A stretch of 64,000 bases of DNA, from the NCBI RefSeq assembly GCF_000422425.1, contig NZ_AULT01000008.1, positions 1 to 64,000 of the forward strand. Direction: 5' to 3'. The translations under genes were made by a program, and so were the position numbers. The first letter of the stretch is position 1; every line of letters begins with the position of its first letter. This document shows, piece after piece, positions 54,303 through 62,068 of this stretch. This DNA is from Oceanospirillum beijerinckii DSM 7166. GTDB taxonomy: Bacteria > Pseudomonadota > Gammaproteobacteria > Pseudomonadales > Halomonadaceae. Under the pieces are notes generated by a model. The model did not search any database. It saw nothing but the letters and a program-made list of their open reading frames with translations, and had not been told where the DNA came from.

Positions 54303-54962
54303 ATGGTCCGTTTTATCCACAAACTTGAAGAGAACATTGTTGCTCTCTTACTGGTCGCCATGACCCTGCTGGTATTTCTCGAAGTGGTCATGCGTTTTGG
54401 CTTTAACTCCGGTCTGATCTGGATTCAGGAAGCTACCCTGTACACCTCAGCCTGGTTTGTTTTATTTGGCGCGTCTTATGGGGTGCGTATTGGTGCCCAT
54501 ATCGGTGTGGATGTGGTAGTGAAGCTGCTGCCAGAGCCAATGCGCCGTGTGGCGGGTTTAATTGCCATCGCTCTGTGTTTTGTTTACTGCGCCCTGTTCC
54601 TGATGGGCTCGTGGGACTACCTGCAGCTGATGCATATGATCGGCATTGAGATGGAAGATCTGCCGATTCCCAAGTGGCTGGCGATGATCATTATGCCGGT
54701 GGGTTTTGTGCTGCTGGTGATCCGTTTTGCTGAGTTGGGCTGGGCAATTCTGACCGGTAAACAGGATGGTTTCCATCTGGCAGATGAAGGCAAAGAGAGC
54801 ATGCATCTGGCTGAAGAGCTGCAGCAAGCGGCAGACACTGCCAAGGCAGAGAAAGATTCTGCTGATCAAGCGGAAGATTCTGATAACGCTAAAGGCTCTG
54901 ATCAAAACGGTGCTGCAAAAAATAACCAAGATAAATCTGATAACCAGGGAGCAGACAAATGA
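54303..54962 (+). CDS. dctQ: TRAP transporter small permease DctQ
   Basis: 219 aa. Four membrane helices (~residues 13-33, 44-62, 80-105, 122-142) match the DctQ small membrane subunit, including LVFLEVVMRFGFNSGLIW and GASYGVRIGAHIGVDV. Usual length is ~160-180. This one carries a ~55-residue, highly charged Ala/Asp/Lys/Asn/Gln-rich cytoplasmic tail. It overlaps dctM by four bases (ATGA), so the permease subunits are translationally coupled. Confidence 0.93.
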   Translation: MVRFIHKLEENIVALLLVAMTLLVFLEVVMRFGFNSGLIWIQEATLYTSAWFVLFGASYGVRIGAHIGVDVVVKLLPEPMRRVAGLIAIALCFVYCALFLMGSWDYLQLMHMIGIEMEDLPIPKWLAMIIMPVGFVLLVIRFAELGWAILTGKQDGFHLADEGKESMHLAEELQQAADTAKAEKDSADQAEDSDNAKGSDQNGAAKNNQDKSDNQGADK

Positions 54963-56356
54963 CCATTGCTGTACTTTTCCTGATCCTGTTTGGCTGTATC
55001 TTCCTGGGTATGCCAATTGCTGTCGCGCTGGGTTTATCCAGTGTAGGCACGATTCTGATGTTCTCTGATGACTCGCTGGCATCGGTGTCATTAAAACTGT
55101 TTGAAGCGCTGTCGCACCATTACACGCTGCTAGCGATTCCGTTCTTTATTCTGTCATCCGCATTTCTGTCTACCGGTGGTGTAGCCAAGCGTTTGATTAA
55201 CTTTGCCGTTGACAGTATTGGCCACGTAAAAGGTGGTCTGGCGATGGCATCGGTGATGGCGTGTATGTTGTTTGCAGCGGTATCCGGTTCTTCCCCGGCT
55301 ACAGTAGCGGCCATTGGTACGATTGTAATCGCCGGTATGGTGCGTGCAGGTTACCCGGAAAGCTTTGCTGCAGGTGTGATCGCTAACGCCGGTACCTTGG
55401 GTATTCTGATTCCACCTTCTATCGTAATGCTGGTTTATGCCGCTGCAACCGAGGTGTCTGCCGCGCGTATGTTTATGGCGGGTATGATCCCAGGTCTGAT
55501 GATGGGCGGTATTCTGATGATCGCCATCTATATCGTCGCCCGTATTAAAAACTTCCCATCTCAGCCGTTCCCAGGCTTCCCGGCGCTGCTGCGTTCCGGC
55601 GCTATCGCCATGGGCGGTCTGATGCTGATCGTGATTGTACTGGGTTCCATCTACGGTGGTATCGCATCGCCAACGGAAGCTGCTGCAGTAGCTGCTGTTT
55701 ATGCCTTCCTGGTCGCGGTATTTGGCTATCGTGATATGGGGCCGCTGAAAGATAAGCCTTGGCGCTACGAGGGTGAAAATCTGGGTGCCTGTATTGCCCG
55801 TAACTTTGCCCAGATCTCTATTGGCCTGCCGAAGTCTTTCTTTGATGATGAAGTGCGCCGTGTGGTACTGGATGCGGCCAAAGTATCTCTGATGCTGCTG
55901 TTTATCATCGCCAACGCCATGCTGTTTGCCCACGTACTGACCACTGAGCGTATTCCGCACACTATCGCGGAAACCATTATCGGCTGGGGCTTGCCAGCCT
56001 GGGGCTTCCTGATTGTGGTTAATTTACTGCTGCTGGCTGCAGGTAACTTTATGGAGCCATCTGCAATCCTGTTGATTATGGCACCGATCCTGTTCCCGAT
56101 TGCTACTCAGCTGGGTATCGATCCGATTCACCTGGGTATCATCATGGTGGTGAATATGGAGATCGGTATGTTGACGCCGCCGGTGGGGCTGAATCTGTTC
56201 GTAACGGCGGGTATTACCGGACGCAGTATGGTCTGGGTGATTAAAGCCGCACTGCCATGGTTGGCTCTGCTGCTGGGCTTCCTGATCATCGTTACCTACG
56301 TGCCTCAGGTATCTCTGTTCCTGCCGGAGTTTATCGACAGCCTGAATGGTTACTAA
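54959..56356 (+). CDS. dctM: TRAP transporter large permease DctM
   Basis: 465 aa with ~12 membrane helices, the ion-coupled elevator subunit of the TRAP transporter. Signatures: PFFILSSAFLSTGGVAKRL, SGSSPATVAAIGTIVI, ANAGTLGILIPPSIVMLVY, and VNMEIGMLTPPVGLNLFV. A cytoplasmic loop after helix 7 (about residues 255-300) is longer than in E. coli-type members. It uses the Na+ gradient to import dicarboxylates bound by DctP. Terminator ~110 bp downstream. Confidence 0.95.
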   Translation: MTIAVLFLILFGCIFLGMPIAVALGLSSVGTILMFSDDSLASVSLKLFEALSHHYTLLAIPFFILSSAFLSTGGVAKRLINFAVDSIGHVKGGLAMASVMACMLFAAVSGSSPATVAAIGTIVIAGMVRAGYPESFAAGVIANAGTLGILIPPSIVMLVYAAATEVSAARMFMAGMIPGLMMGGILMIAIYIVARIKNFPSQPFPGFPALLRSGAIAMGGLMLIVIVLGSIYGGIASPTEAAAVAAVYAFLVAVFGYRDMGPLKDKPWRYEGENLGACIARNFAQISIGLPKSFFDDEVRRVVLDAAKVSLMLLFIIANAMLFAHVLTTERIPHTIAETIIGWGLPAWGFLIVVNLLLLAAGNFMEPSAILLIMAPILFPIATQLGIDPIHLGIIMVVNMEIGMLTPPVGLNLFVTAGITGRSMVWVIKAALPWLALLLGFLIIVTYVPQVSLFLPEFIDSLNGY

Positions 56357-56464
56357 ACTCTTGGTTTGATGTTCTCAACCCTTGGGTGACCGGGGTAATG
56401 GTCACCAGACTCTATCGATCTGACCTCACTTTAGATCATACTTGCGATGCTTTGAGCATTTCTC

Positions 56465-56492
56465 AGCCCTGCCGTTTGGTGGGGCTTTTTTT
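56465..56492 (+). terminator. terminator after dctM
   Basis: AGCCC pairs with GGGCT, followed by T7. Confidence 0.8.
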
Positions 56493-56619
56493 GTCCTGTC
56501 GGTTTGCCTCGTTGTTTTGCCGCACCATTATCAATTCAACTGTCTTTCCTGATTGCCTGTTACCTAAGTGACTCGTACAGTATGAGCTGATTGAAATTGT
56601 ATAGAGCGGTGGACCAACA

Positions 56620-56853
56620 ATGGATTCTATAAGCTACGCGGAGTTTCAAAAGAACCTGGCGGATACTCTGGATAAGGTAAACGACGAGCATAAGCCGGTA
56701 ATAGTCACCCGTGAGAAGGGCGAACCGGTTGTGGTACTCAGTCAGGAGGATTTTCGCGCCTACGAAGAGATGGCGTACCAGATGGTAAAACTAAAAAATG
56801 AAGAGTGTCTGAAATGTGCGCTGGCGGAGCTAGATAAACAAACGACTGTTTGA
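56620..56853 (+). CDS. orphan YefM/Phd-family antitoxin-like protein
   Basis: 77 aa. The N-terminal Phd/YefM DNA-binding and dimerisation fold is clear (ISYAEFQKNLADTLDKVNDE, then PVIVTREKGEPVVVLSQEDF). The C-terminal toxin-neutralising region is present but has an unusual Cys pair (EECLKCALAEL). No YoeB- or Doc-like toxin ORF follows: the next gene starts 83 bp later and is unrelated. It could be a solitary regulator or a remnant of a toxin-antitoxin pair. Confidence 0.88.
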   Translation: MDSISYAEFQKNLADTLDKVNDEHKPVIVTREKGEPVVVLSQEDFRAYEEMAYQMVKLKNEECLKCALAELDKQTTV

Positions 56854-56935
56854 AATTTGTCTGATTTGGTTTTACTCTGACTATTCAGCTTTGCCTATCG
56901 CAACACGGCTAATAACAACAAAACCGGAGGCACCT

Positions 56936-57613
56936 ATGGCTCGCTTTGTTTCTCAATCACTTGCTCTTCCTTTGTCCTATTTTTCAAAAACAGTTTTACC
57001 TACAGAGCGCTTATCAACGGCGTTTTTATCAACAACGGTCATATCAAAAGCTCTTTTATCAACAGCGCTGTGTGCATCTATTGCACTGTTCTCATCTCAG
57101 GCTTCTGCTCAGATCAGTGTGGATCAACCGCTGCCTAAAGTGAGCATTGAGAAAGACGGTGAGCTGATGCTGAAAGACAGTAAAGTCCAGTATCAGAGTT
57201 GGAATAGTGATCAACTAACGGGCAAGGTTTATCTGATTCAACATATGGCGGGACGTAGCTCAGCCAAAGAGATTAACGATCCTTTGATTGAGCGCATCAA
57301 GATGGCAGGCTTTGATCGGGAGAAATACAGTACTGTCACTGTTGTTAACACCGATGATGCGATCTGGGGTACGTCTGGTTTCGTGAGTAGCAAGCTGGAA
57401 GGCAATAAAGAGAAGTACCCCTGGTCGATTATGGTACTCGATAAAGAAGGTGTTGCCCGCGATATCTGGCAACTGGAGAAAAAAAGTTCTGCGATTATCG
57501 TGCTGGATCAGAACCAGCAAGTACGCTGGTTTAAAGATGGCAAACTCAGTGAGCAGGAACAGCGACAAGTGATGCAGTTGCTGGAGCAACTGCAGGCCAA
57601 TCACCTGCAGTGA
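56936..57613 (+). CDS. ytfJ: YtfJ-family periplasmic protein
   Basis: 225 aa from the ATG at 56936 (GGAGG upstream; the extension to 56891 is rejected). Residues ~60-225 match YtfJ, a periplasmic thioredoxin-fold family protein lacking the CxxC pair: VQYQSWNSDQLTGKVYLIQH, MAGRSSAKEINDPLIERI, TVVNTDDAIWGTSGFV, and SAIIVLDQNQQVRWFKDG. The signal region is abnormally long because of a six-fold 15 bp repeat (56981-57070) before the signal core (ASIALFSSQASAQ). Function unknown. Confidence 0.9.
   Translation: MARFVSQSLALPLSYFSKTVLPTERLSTAFLSTTVISKALLSTALCASIALFSSQASAQISVDQPLPKVSIEKDGELMLKDSKVQYQSWNSDQLTGKVYLIQHMAGRSSAKEINDPLIERIKMAGFDREKYSTVTVVNTDDAIWGTSGFVSSKLEGNKEKYPWSIMVLDKEGVARDIWQLEKKSSAIIVLDQNQQVRWFKDGKLSEQEQRQVMQLLEQLQANHLQ
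56981..57070 (+). repeat. six-unit 15 bp tandem repeat in ytfJ
   Basis: Six in-frame units encode FSKTV, LPTER, LSTAF, LSTTV, ISKAL and LSTAL. The last four (57011-57070) are best conserved at DNA level (TTATCAACGGCGTTT, TTATCAACAACGGTC, ATATCAAAAGCTCTT, TTATCAACAGCGCTG). The 15-base period keeps frame. Confidence 0.85.
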
Positions 57614-57659
57614 CTCTGTCTGTGTCTTTATCAGTTTGCCATCTCGATTATTTTAAAGG

Positions 57660-58433
57660 TTAGAGTTGAGTGGCTTCCCGCAGGAACTCACTAAACCGAT
57701 TCCAGGATTTTTTATCGGCAGTCTCTTGGTAACGAGGGCTGCCAAATACGGTAAAGGCATGAGGCGCGCCGCTATAGGTGATCATCTCATGCTGAATGCC
57801 ACTTTCTTCCAGTTCGATCGCCAGGTTCGCAAACTGATCCATGGTGATTGCTGTATCAGCGCTGCCATGGAGAATCAGCAGTTTGCCTTGGGCATTTTGA
57901 TAACTCTGTCCTTCCGGGGTTTTTAGTCCGCCGTGGAAGGTGGCAAAACCTTTCAGTGCTGCCCCTGAGCGAGCCAGTTCCAGTGCCGCAGCACCACCAA
58001 AGCAATAACCCATGACAACCGTGTTATTGAGATTACCGCCCTGCTGCTGAGCAGTATGTAGCGCGCCTTGCATCAAGCGGCGCATTTTCTCCCGGTCTTT
58101 ATACAGCTCTCCGGTATGCTGGCGCTTATCTTTGACCTCAGTCGGCCGTATACCTTTGCCAAACAGATCGGCAGCAAAAACGCTGTAGCCCATCTGTTGC
58201 AGCATATCTGCGCGTTTTTTCTCGTAATCTGTCAGGCCATCCCAGTCATGTAACAGGAGTACCAGAGGAGCCTTGGTGCCTGCGCTAACATAGTAGCCTT
58301 GATACTCCTCTCCACTAACCTGGTAGGTAATATCTTGAGCAAGTGCCGAAGCTGAGGTTAATAACAGGCTGGTTGCCATGGCTGGGATAACAGTGTGTTT
58401 TAGGCATGTAGAACAAAGTTTGCGGATGTTCAT
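57660..58433 (-). CDS. exported dienelactone hydrolase-family protein
   Basis: 257 aa. Signal peptide ends near ASALA-QDITY. Alpha/beta hydrolase of the dienelactone hydrolase group: nucleophile Cys in VVMGYCFGGAAALE, Asp in HGSADTAIT, and His in SGAPHAFTVFG. Members hydrolyse dienelactones or act as general esterases. The exported location and lack of aromatic catabolism genes nearby argue for a general envelope hydrolase. Transcribed alone. Confidence 0.9.
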   Translation of the reverse strand: MNIRKLCSTCLKHTVIPAMATSLLLTSASALAQDITYQVSGEEYQGYYVSAGTKAPLVLLLHDWDGLTDYEKKRADMLQQMGYSVFAADLFGKGIRPTEVKDKRQHTGELYKDREKMRRLMQGALHTAQQQGGNLNNTVVMGYCFGGAAALELARSGAALKGFATFHGGLKTPEGQSYQNAQGKLLILHGSADTAITMDQFANLAIELEESGIQHEMITYSGAPHAFTVFGSPRYQETADKKSWNRFSEFLREATQL

Positions 58434-58826
58434 CGTCAGTCTCCAGGACTTATGATCATTACCGGAACGTTTATGAATTACGGGTTATGCGAGTTATTTG
58501 ATGTCACCGCGGTTGATGAACTCAATGTAGTTCGCAATGGATTGGTATTCTCAGTTTAGTACGATTGATGTTTGGTTTATGGATCAGTGTAAGGGTTTAT
58601 GTCTGAGGTTTTATTAAACATAATCGCTGTCAGATCGTGGTTTACTGCTGAAAGAAGCAGGCGAGTATCAAACAGACAACCAAACCGTAGTTTCAGGCAC
58701 CGGAAGAGATTTATGACGATTCAGAGCTTGCTGCGCACTGGGCACAGCAAGCTTATGGCGTAGCATTAAGAGCTAAGCAGTCGTTTATGGGGCGAGATGT
58801 TCAAACTGCTGGTCAATGAATCTTCA
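58434..58826. other. intergenic region with possible gene remnant
   Basis: Between the dienelactone hydrolase and a minus-strand binding protein gene. On the plus strand 58691-58819 is open without a start and reads ...EEIYDDSELAAHWAQQAYGV..., which looks like coding sequence ending in TGA. A neighbouring frame just upstream reads LLKEAGEYQTDNQ. These may be parts of one degraded gene. Confidence 0.35.
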
Positions 58827-59636
58827 TTACTGAATATATTTCTCTTCCAGCATTGCACCCAGTTCATTCACAATCAGGGTTTGTTCCTCCCAGATCTTTT
58901 CAGCCAACCAGGGCTTTTTGGCATAGAACTGACGGCTTAACATCAGGTAGTAATCTTCGGTGTAGATAGGCTCCATAGCGCGACTGATAAACTCTGCCAG
59001 CTCTGCATGCTTTCGCGCCAGCGCTTCCACATGATTAACAATTAGCACAGCGGCCGGAGCTTCACGTTGTAACAGTGTTTGAAGAGCCTCTGTTGTCGTT
59101 GCTTTATGGATCAGGGGGTAGTCATATTCTTTTAGCTTATCTTCCACTGCGTTAATTTGAGTTAAGATAACGCTCTTGCCTTTAAGTCCATAGATCTGGC
59201 CTCCATCGGTAGACACGCGTGTATCTTTGACGCGATAGAGAGCGTACTCTTCTCGGTATAACTTTTGCCTGGGGTCAACTTTCGCTTTGGTGAAAGGGTA
59301 TTTACCGGTAAACAGCCACTCCTCGCGATAAGGTACGTTAAACAGACCGTCCAGTTTTCCGCTTTTGATCTGTTGCAGGCAATCATTAAACTCGCAGCGT
59401 ACTAACTGGAGTTTTACCTCTTTTACCTTCTTGCCCAGTGCCTGCATGATTTCGACAGAGTAACCGGGGTTATTAGTGGGGATATCTGTACCATCATCCA
59501 GATAATAAGGCGGGTGAGAAGTGGTTGGGTAGCCGACCAGAAAACGCAGTGGTGCGGCTTGGCTGATAGTGCTCAGTGCCAACAGGCCACAGCCTGCCAG
59601 TATGCCAAATTTTCTGAGAAGTGATAATTGCGCCAT
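58827..59636 (-). CDS. periplasmic solute-binding protein, SBP family 3-like
   Basis: 269 aa from the ATG at 59636, selected because GGAGG lies five bases before it and the resulting N-terminus is a good signal peptide (KFGILAGCGLLALSTISQA). An upstream ATG at 59681 is rejected. The mature protein has the periplasmic binding protein family 3 pattern (GYSVEIMQALGKKVKEVKLQLV, LQQIKSGKLDGLFNVPYREEW). Amino-acid-like ligand expected. No ABC permease or ATPase genes adjoin it, so it may serve another transporter or act as a sensor. Confidence 0.85.
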   Translation of the reverse strand: MAQLSLLRKFGILAGCGLLALSTISQAAPLRFLVGYPTTSHPPYYLDDGTDIPTNNPGYSVEIMQALGKKVKEVKLQLVRCEFNDCLQQIKSGKLDGLFNVPYREEWLFTGKYPFTKAKVDPRQKLYREEYALYRVKDTRVSTDGGQIYGLKGKSVILTQINAVEDKLKEYDYPLIHKATTTEALQTLLQREAPAAVLIVNHVEALARKHAELAEFISRAMEPIYTEDYYLMLSRQFYAKKPWLAEKIWEEQTLIVNELGAMLEEKYIQ

Positions 59637-59818
59637 GCTTGCCTCCGGCAGAATTCTGTCCCTGATCGGTATATCGTTCACAGTGAATTGAGTCTCTATT
59701 GTGAGTAGTTATAACACAACACGATGAATAAGGTCTTGACCCAAAGATCTGCGCTGTTAGTCTGCCGTAGTTTTATTACTGGGCATCCACAGCCTCATTC
59801 AGGGCGAAAAGTAGAGTC

Positions 59819-60319
59819 ATGAGCCATAAACCTGAATATTTTATGCACAGGGCAATCGAGCTGGCACAACAAGCAGCAGACCAGGGCGAAGTACCTATTG
59901 GTGCAGTTGTCGTGTTGGATGGAGAAATAGTCGGGCGGGGATGGAATCAGCCGATTACTGGTTGTGACCCTTCGGCCCATGCGGAGATTATGGCATTAAG
60001 AGATGCAGGTCAGACGTTGCAAAACTATCGTCTGAATGAGTGTGATCTTTATGTCACTGTAGAGCCTTGTACGATGTGCGCCGGTGCGATTATTCATAGC
60101 CGGATTCGTAAGGTGTATTATGGTGCGGCTGAGGCAAAAACCGGGGTGAATGAAAGTATTTGTAACCTGTTTGCTCAGCCCTGGTATAACCATAAGGTTA
60201 CTGTTGAGGGCGGTTTATTGGCTGGGCGTTGTCGTCAGCAATTAAAACAGTTCTTTGCTCTACGCCGGGGTAAAGACGAGAGTAAGGAAGGATGCAGTAA
60301 TAACACGCAAGAGCAGTGA
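59819..60319 (+). CDS. tadA: tRNA-specific adenosine deaminase TadA
   Basis: 166 aa. Deaminates A34 to inosine in tRNA-Arg(ACG) and is normally essential. Zinc site His54/Glu56 (SAHAEIMAL) and Cys84/Cys87 (EPCTMCAGAI). Typical VPIGAVVV and tRNA-binding C-terminal LKQFFALRR. It converges on mltF with stop codons adjoining (60319/60320). The purL-mltF-tadA neighbourhood is conserved in enterics. Confidence 0.95.
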   Translation: MSHKPEYFMHRAIELAQQAADQGEVPIGAVVVLDGEIVGRGWNQPITGCDPSAHAEIMALRDAGQTLQNYRLNECDLYVTVEPCTMCAGAIIHSRIRKVYYGAAEAKTGVNESICNLFAQPWYNHKVTVEGGLLAGRCRQQLKQFFALRRGKDESKEGCSNNTQEQ

Positions 60320-61789
60320 TTAAAGTACAGGAGGTACAATACTAAAGCTGACGCTTTGGCTGATGGGTTGTTCGGTCACCCGGTTCTGGGCGAGCTGTTG
60401 TAAGCGTGTATCGTACCAGCTCAGGATATCGTAGTACTGACGTATATTCTGTACATAGGTCACAGGCTCTTGACCTCGGGCAAAGCCATACTTGGTGTGC
60501 TTGTACCAGTCTCGTTTCTGCAATAGAGGCAGGTGCTCGCGTACATCGATCCACTTGGTTGGATCTTTTTTCATATGCTCAGTAATAATGCGGGCATCTT
60601 CTAAGTGACCAAAACCAACGTTGTATGATGCCATCGCCATCCAGGTACGGTCGGGTTCCTGAATACGTTCCGGCATACGGCGGATCAGTTTTGCCAGGTA
60701 GCGTGCTCCACCATAGATGCTCTGCTTTGCATCAAGGCGATTGGTTACGCCCATCTCTTTTGACGTATTGCGGGTTAACATCATCAGGCCTCGTACACCC
60801 GTAGGTGATTTAGCATGAGGTCGCCAATGAGACTCCTGATAGCCTACCGCTGCGAGTAATTTCCAATCCAGATCATATTTTTTAGCGGCGCCACGGAAAT
60901 GGCGCTCATACTTCGGTAAACGATTGCGAACGTGACGTAAAAAAAGCTGAACACCTACATAGTTCAGTTCTTCTTTGTGGCCGTAGTAGCGATCCTGCAT
61001 CTGCTCCAGCTGGCCCTCTTCAGCCAATTTGGCAAAAAACTTTTTCGTTTCCTGATAGAGGGTGTAATCCCTTTGCTTTGGCATGACCCAGGCTAGCTTA
61101 TGATTGCCCGGCAGCTTAAACGCTTCTTTTACCTTAGTGAAATAGGCCAGATTAATATCCAGCTCGTTGGAGTTTACTACTGCGTAGTCCAGTTCTTCTT
61201 CCTGCACCATGCGAATCAGATCAGTTGCTTCCAGGTCTGCTGTTTCTTTCCAGCTGAGCTTGGGGTGTTGGCTTTGCAACTCTCGTAGCAGACGCGCAGA
61301 TTCGGTTCCGGCGATTACTGCGAGCTGGCTGCCGACCATATCGTCGAGAGATTTCGGTTTTTGGTGTTCGGTGTTTCTGCGGTTATAGATAACAATCGGC
61401 TCCACCTGCATATATTCAGGAGCATAGAGAAAGTCGTGAATTTTAGACAGGCTGATCTCAAGACCAGCGGCACCGATATGGGCTTCACCGCGGCTGAGGG
61501 ATTGGTAGATCTCTTTAATATCGTGGTTGCTGTCGATCTCTAACTTAACACCCAGATGTTCGGCAAACAGTGTTGCCAGTTCATACTCCATACCGGCAGG
61601 GCCATCAGCGCCTTCATAGTATGTCATCGGAGTGTTGCGGGTGAGGATTTTCAGCACGCCCTGCTGTTTGATCTCTTCGAGTACACTGGGGCGCTTCTCC
61701 TCTTTTTTACAGGCAGACAACAGCATCGCCACTAGCAGGAGTACTGCTAAGCAAAGAAATGACGAATAAGTGAATCGAGTCTGCTGCAC
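60320..61789 (-). CDS. mltF: membrane-bound lytic transglycosylase MltF
   Basis: 489 aa lipoprotein. Signal ends LLSAC (lipidated Cys27; Lys follows). Residues ~45-270 form a periplasmic binding protein family 3-like regulatory domain and ~295-450 an SLT-type transglycosylase domain with catalytic Glu in GYQESHWRPHA and the GLMMLT segment. It cleaves the peptidoglycan glycan strand to 1,6-anhydromuropeptides, anchored in the outer membrane. Divergent from purL. Confidence 0.95.
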   Translation of the reverse strand: MQQTRFTYSSFLCLAVLLLVAMLLSACKKEEKRPSVLEEIKQQGVLKILTRNTPMTYYEGADGPAGMEYELATLFAEHLGVKLEIDSNHDIKEIYQSLSRGEAHIGAAGLEISLSKIHDFLYAPEYMQVEPIVIYNRRNTEHQKPKSLDDMVGSQLAVIAGTESARLLRELQSQHPKLSWKETADLEATDLIRMVQEEELDYAVVNSNELDINLAYFTKVKEAFKLPGNHKLAWVMPKQRDYTLYQETKKFFAKLAEEGQLEQMQDRYYGHKEELNYVGVQLFLRHVRNRLPKYERHFRGAAKKYDLDWKLLAAVGYQESHWRPHAKSPTGVRGLMMLTRNTSKEMGVTNRLDAKQSIYGGARYLAKLIRRMPERIQEPDRTWMAMASYNVGFGHLEDARIITEHMKKDPTKWIDVREHLPLLQKRDWYKHTKYGFARGQEPVTYVQNIRQYYDILSWYDTRLQQLAQNRVTEQPISQSVSFSIVPPVL

Positions 61790-61920
61790 GGAAAATTACC
61801 CTGAAAGTGATCCTTTTAATGGATGCTATACGAATGATTGAGCCTATTGTCGCACTTTTTTGACATCAAAAACTCAAACTTGCTTCACAATACCGTGAAA
61901 GTCGTCGGCTATCATTGGCG

Positions 61921-61948
61921 TTGACCAAGGTATTTGCAGTATTATTAG
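61921..61948 (+). promoter_or_regulatory. candidate purL promoter
   Basis: TTGACC (61921-61926) and TATTAG (61943-61948) with a 16 bp spacer lie ~120 bp before purL. A hairpin CTGCTTT/AAAGCAG (61963-61979, ATG loop) lies in the presumed leader. No PurR operator was identified. Confidence 0.45.
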
Positions 61949-62068
61949 CACCCTTATCATGTCTGCTTTATGAAAGCAGGTGGCATTGTATATCCTTTTG
62001 TCGCCTGTTTTTAAAGAGTAGAACAGGTTCCAGTTTCTGAAACTATTTTTAAGAGGCTTCTTTTCGTC

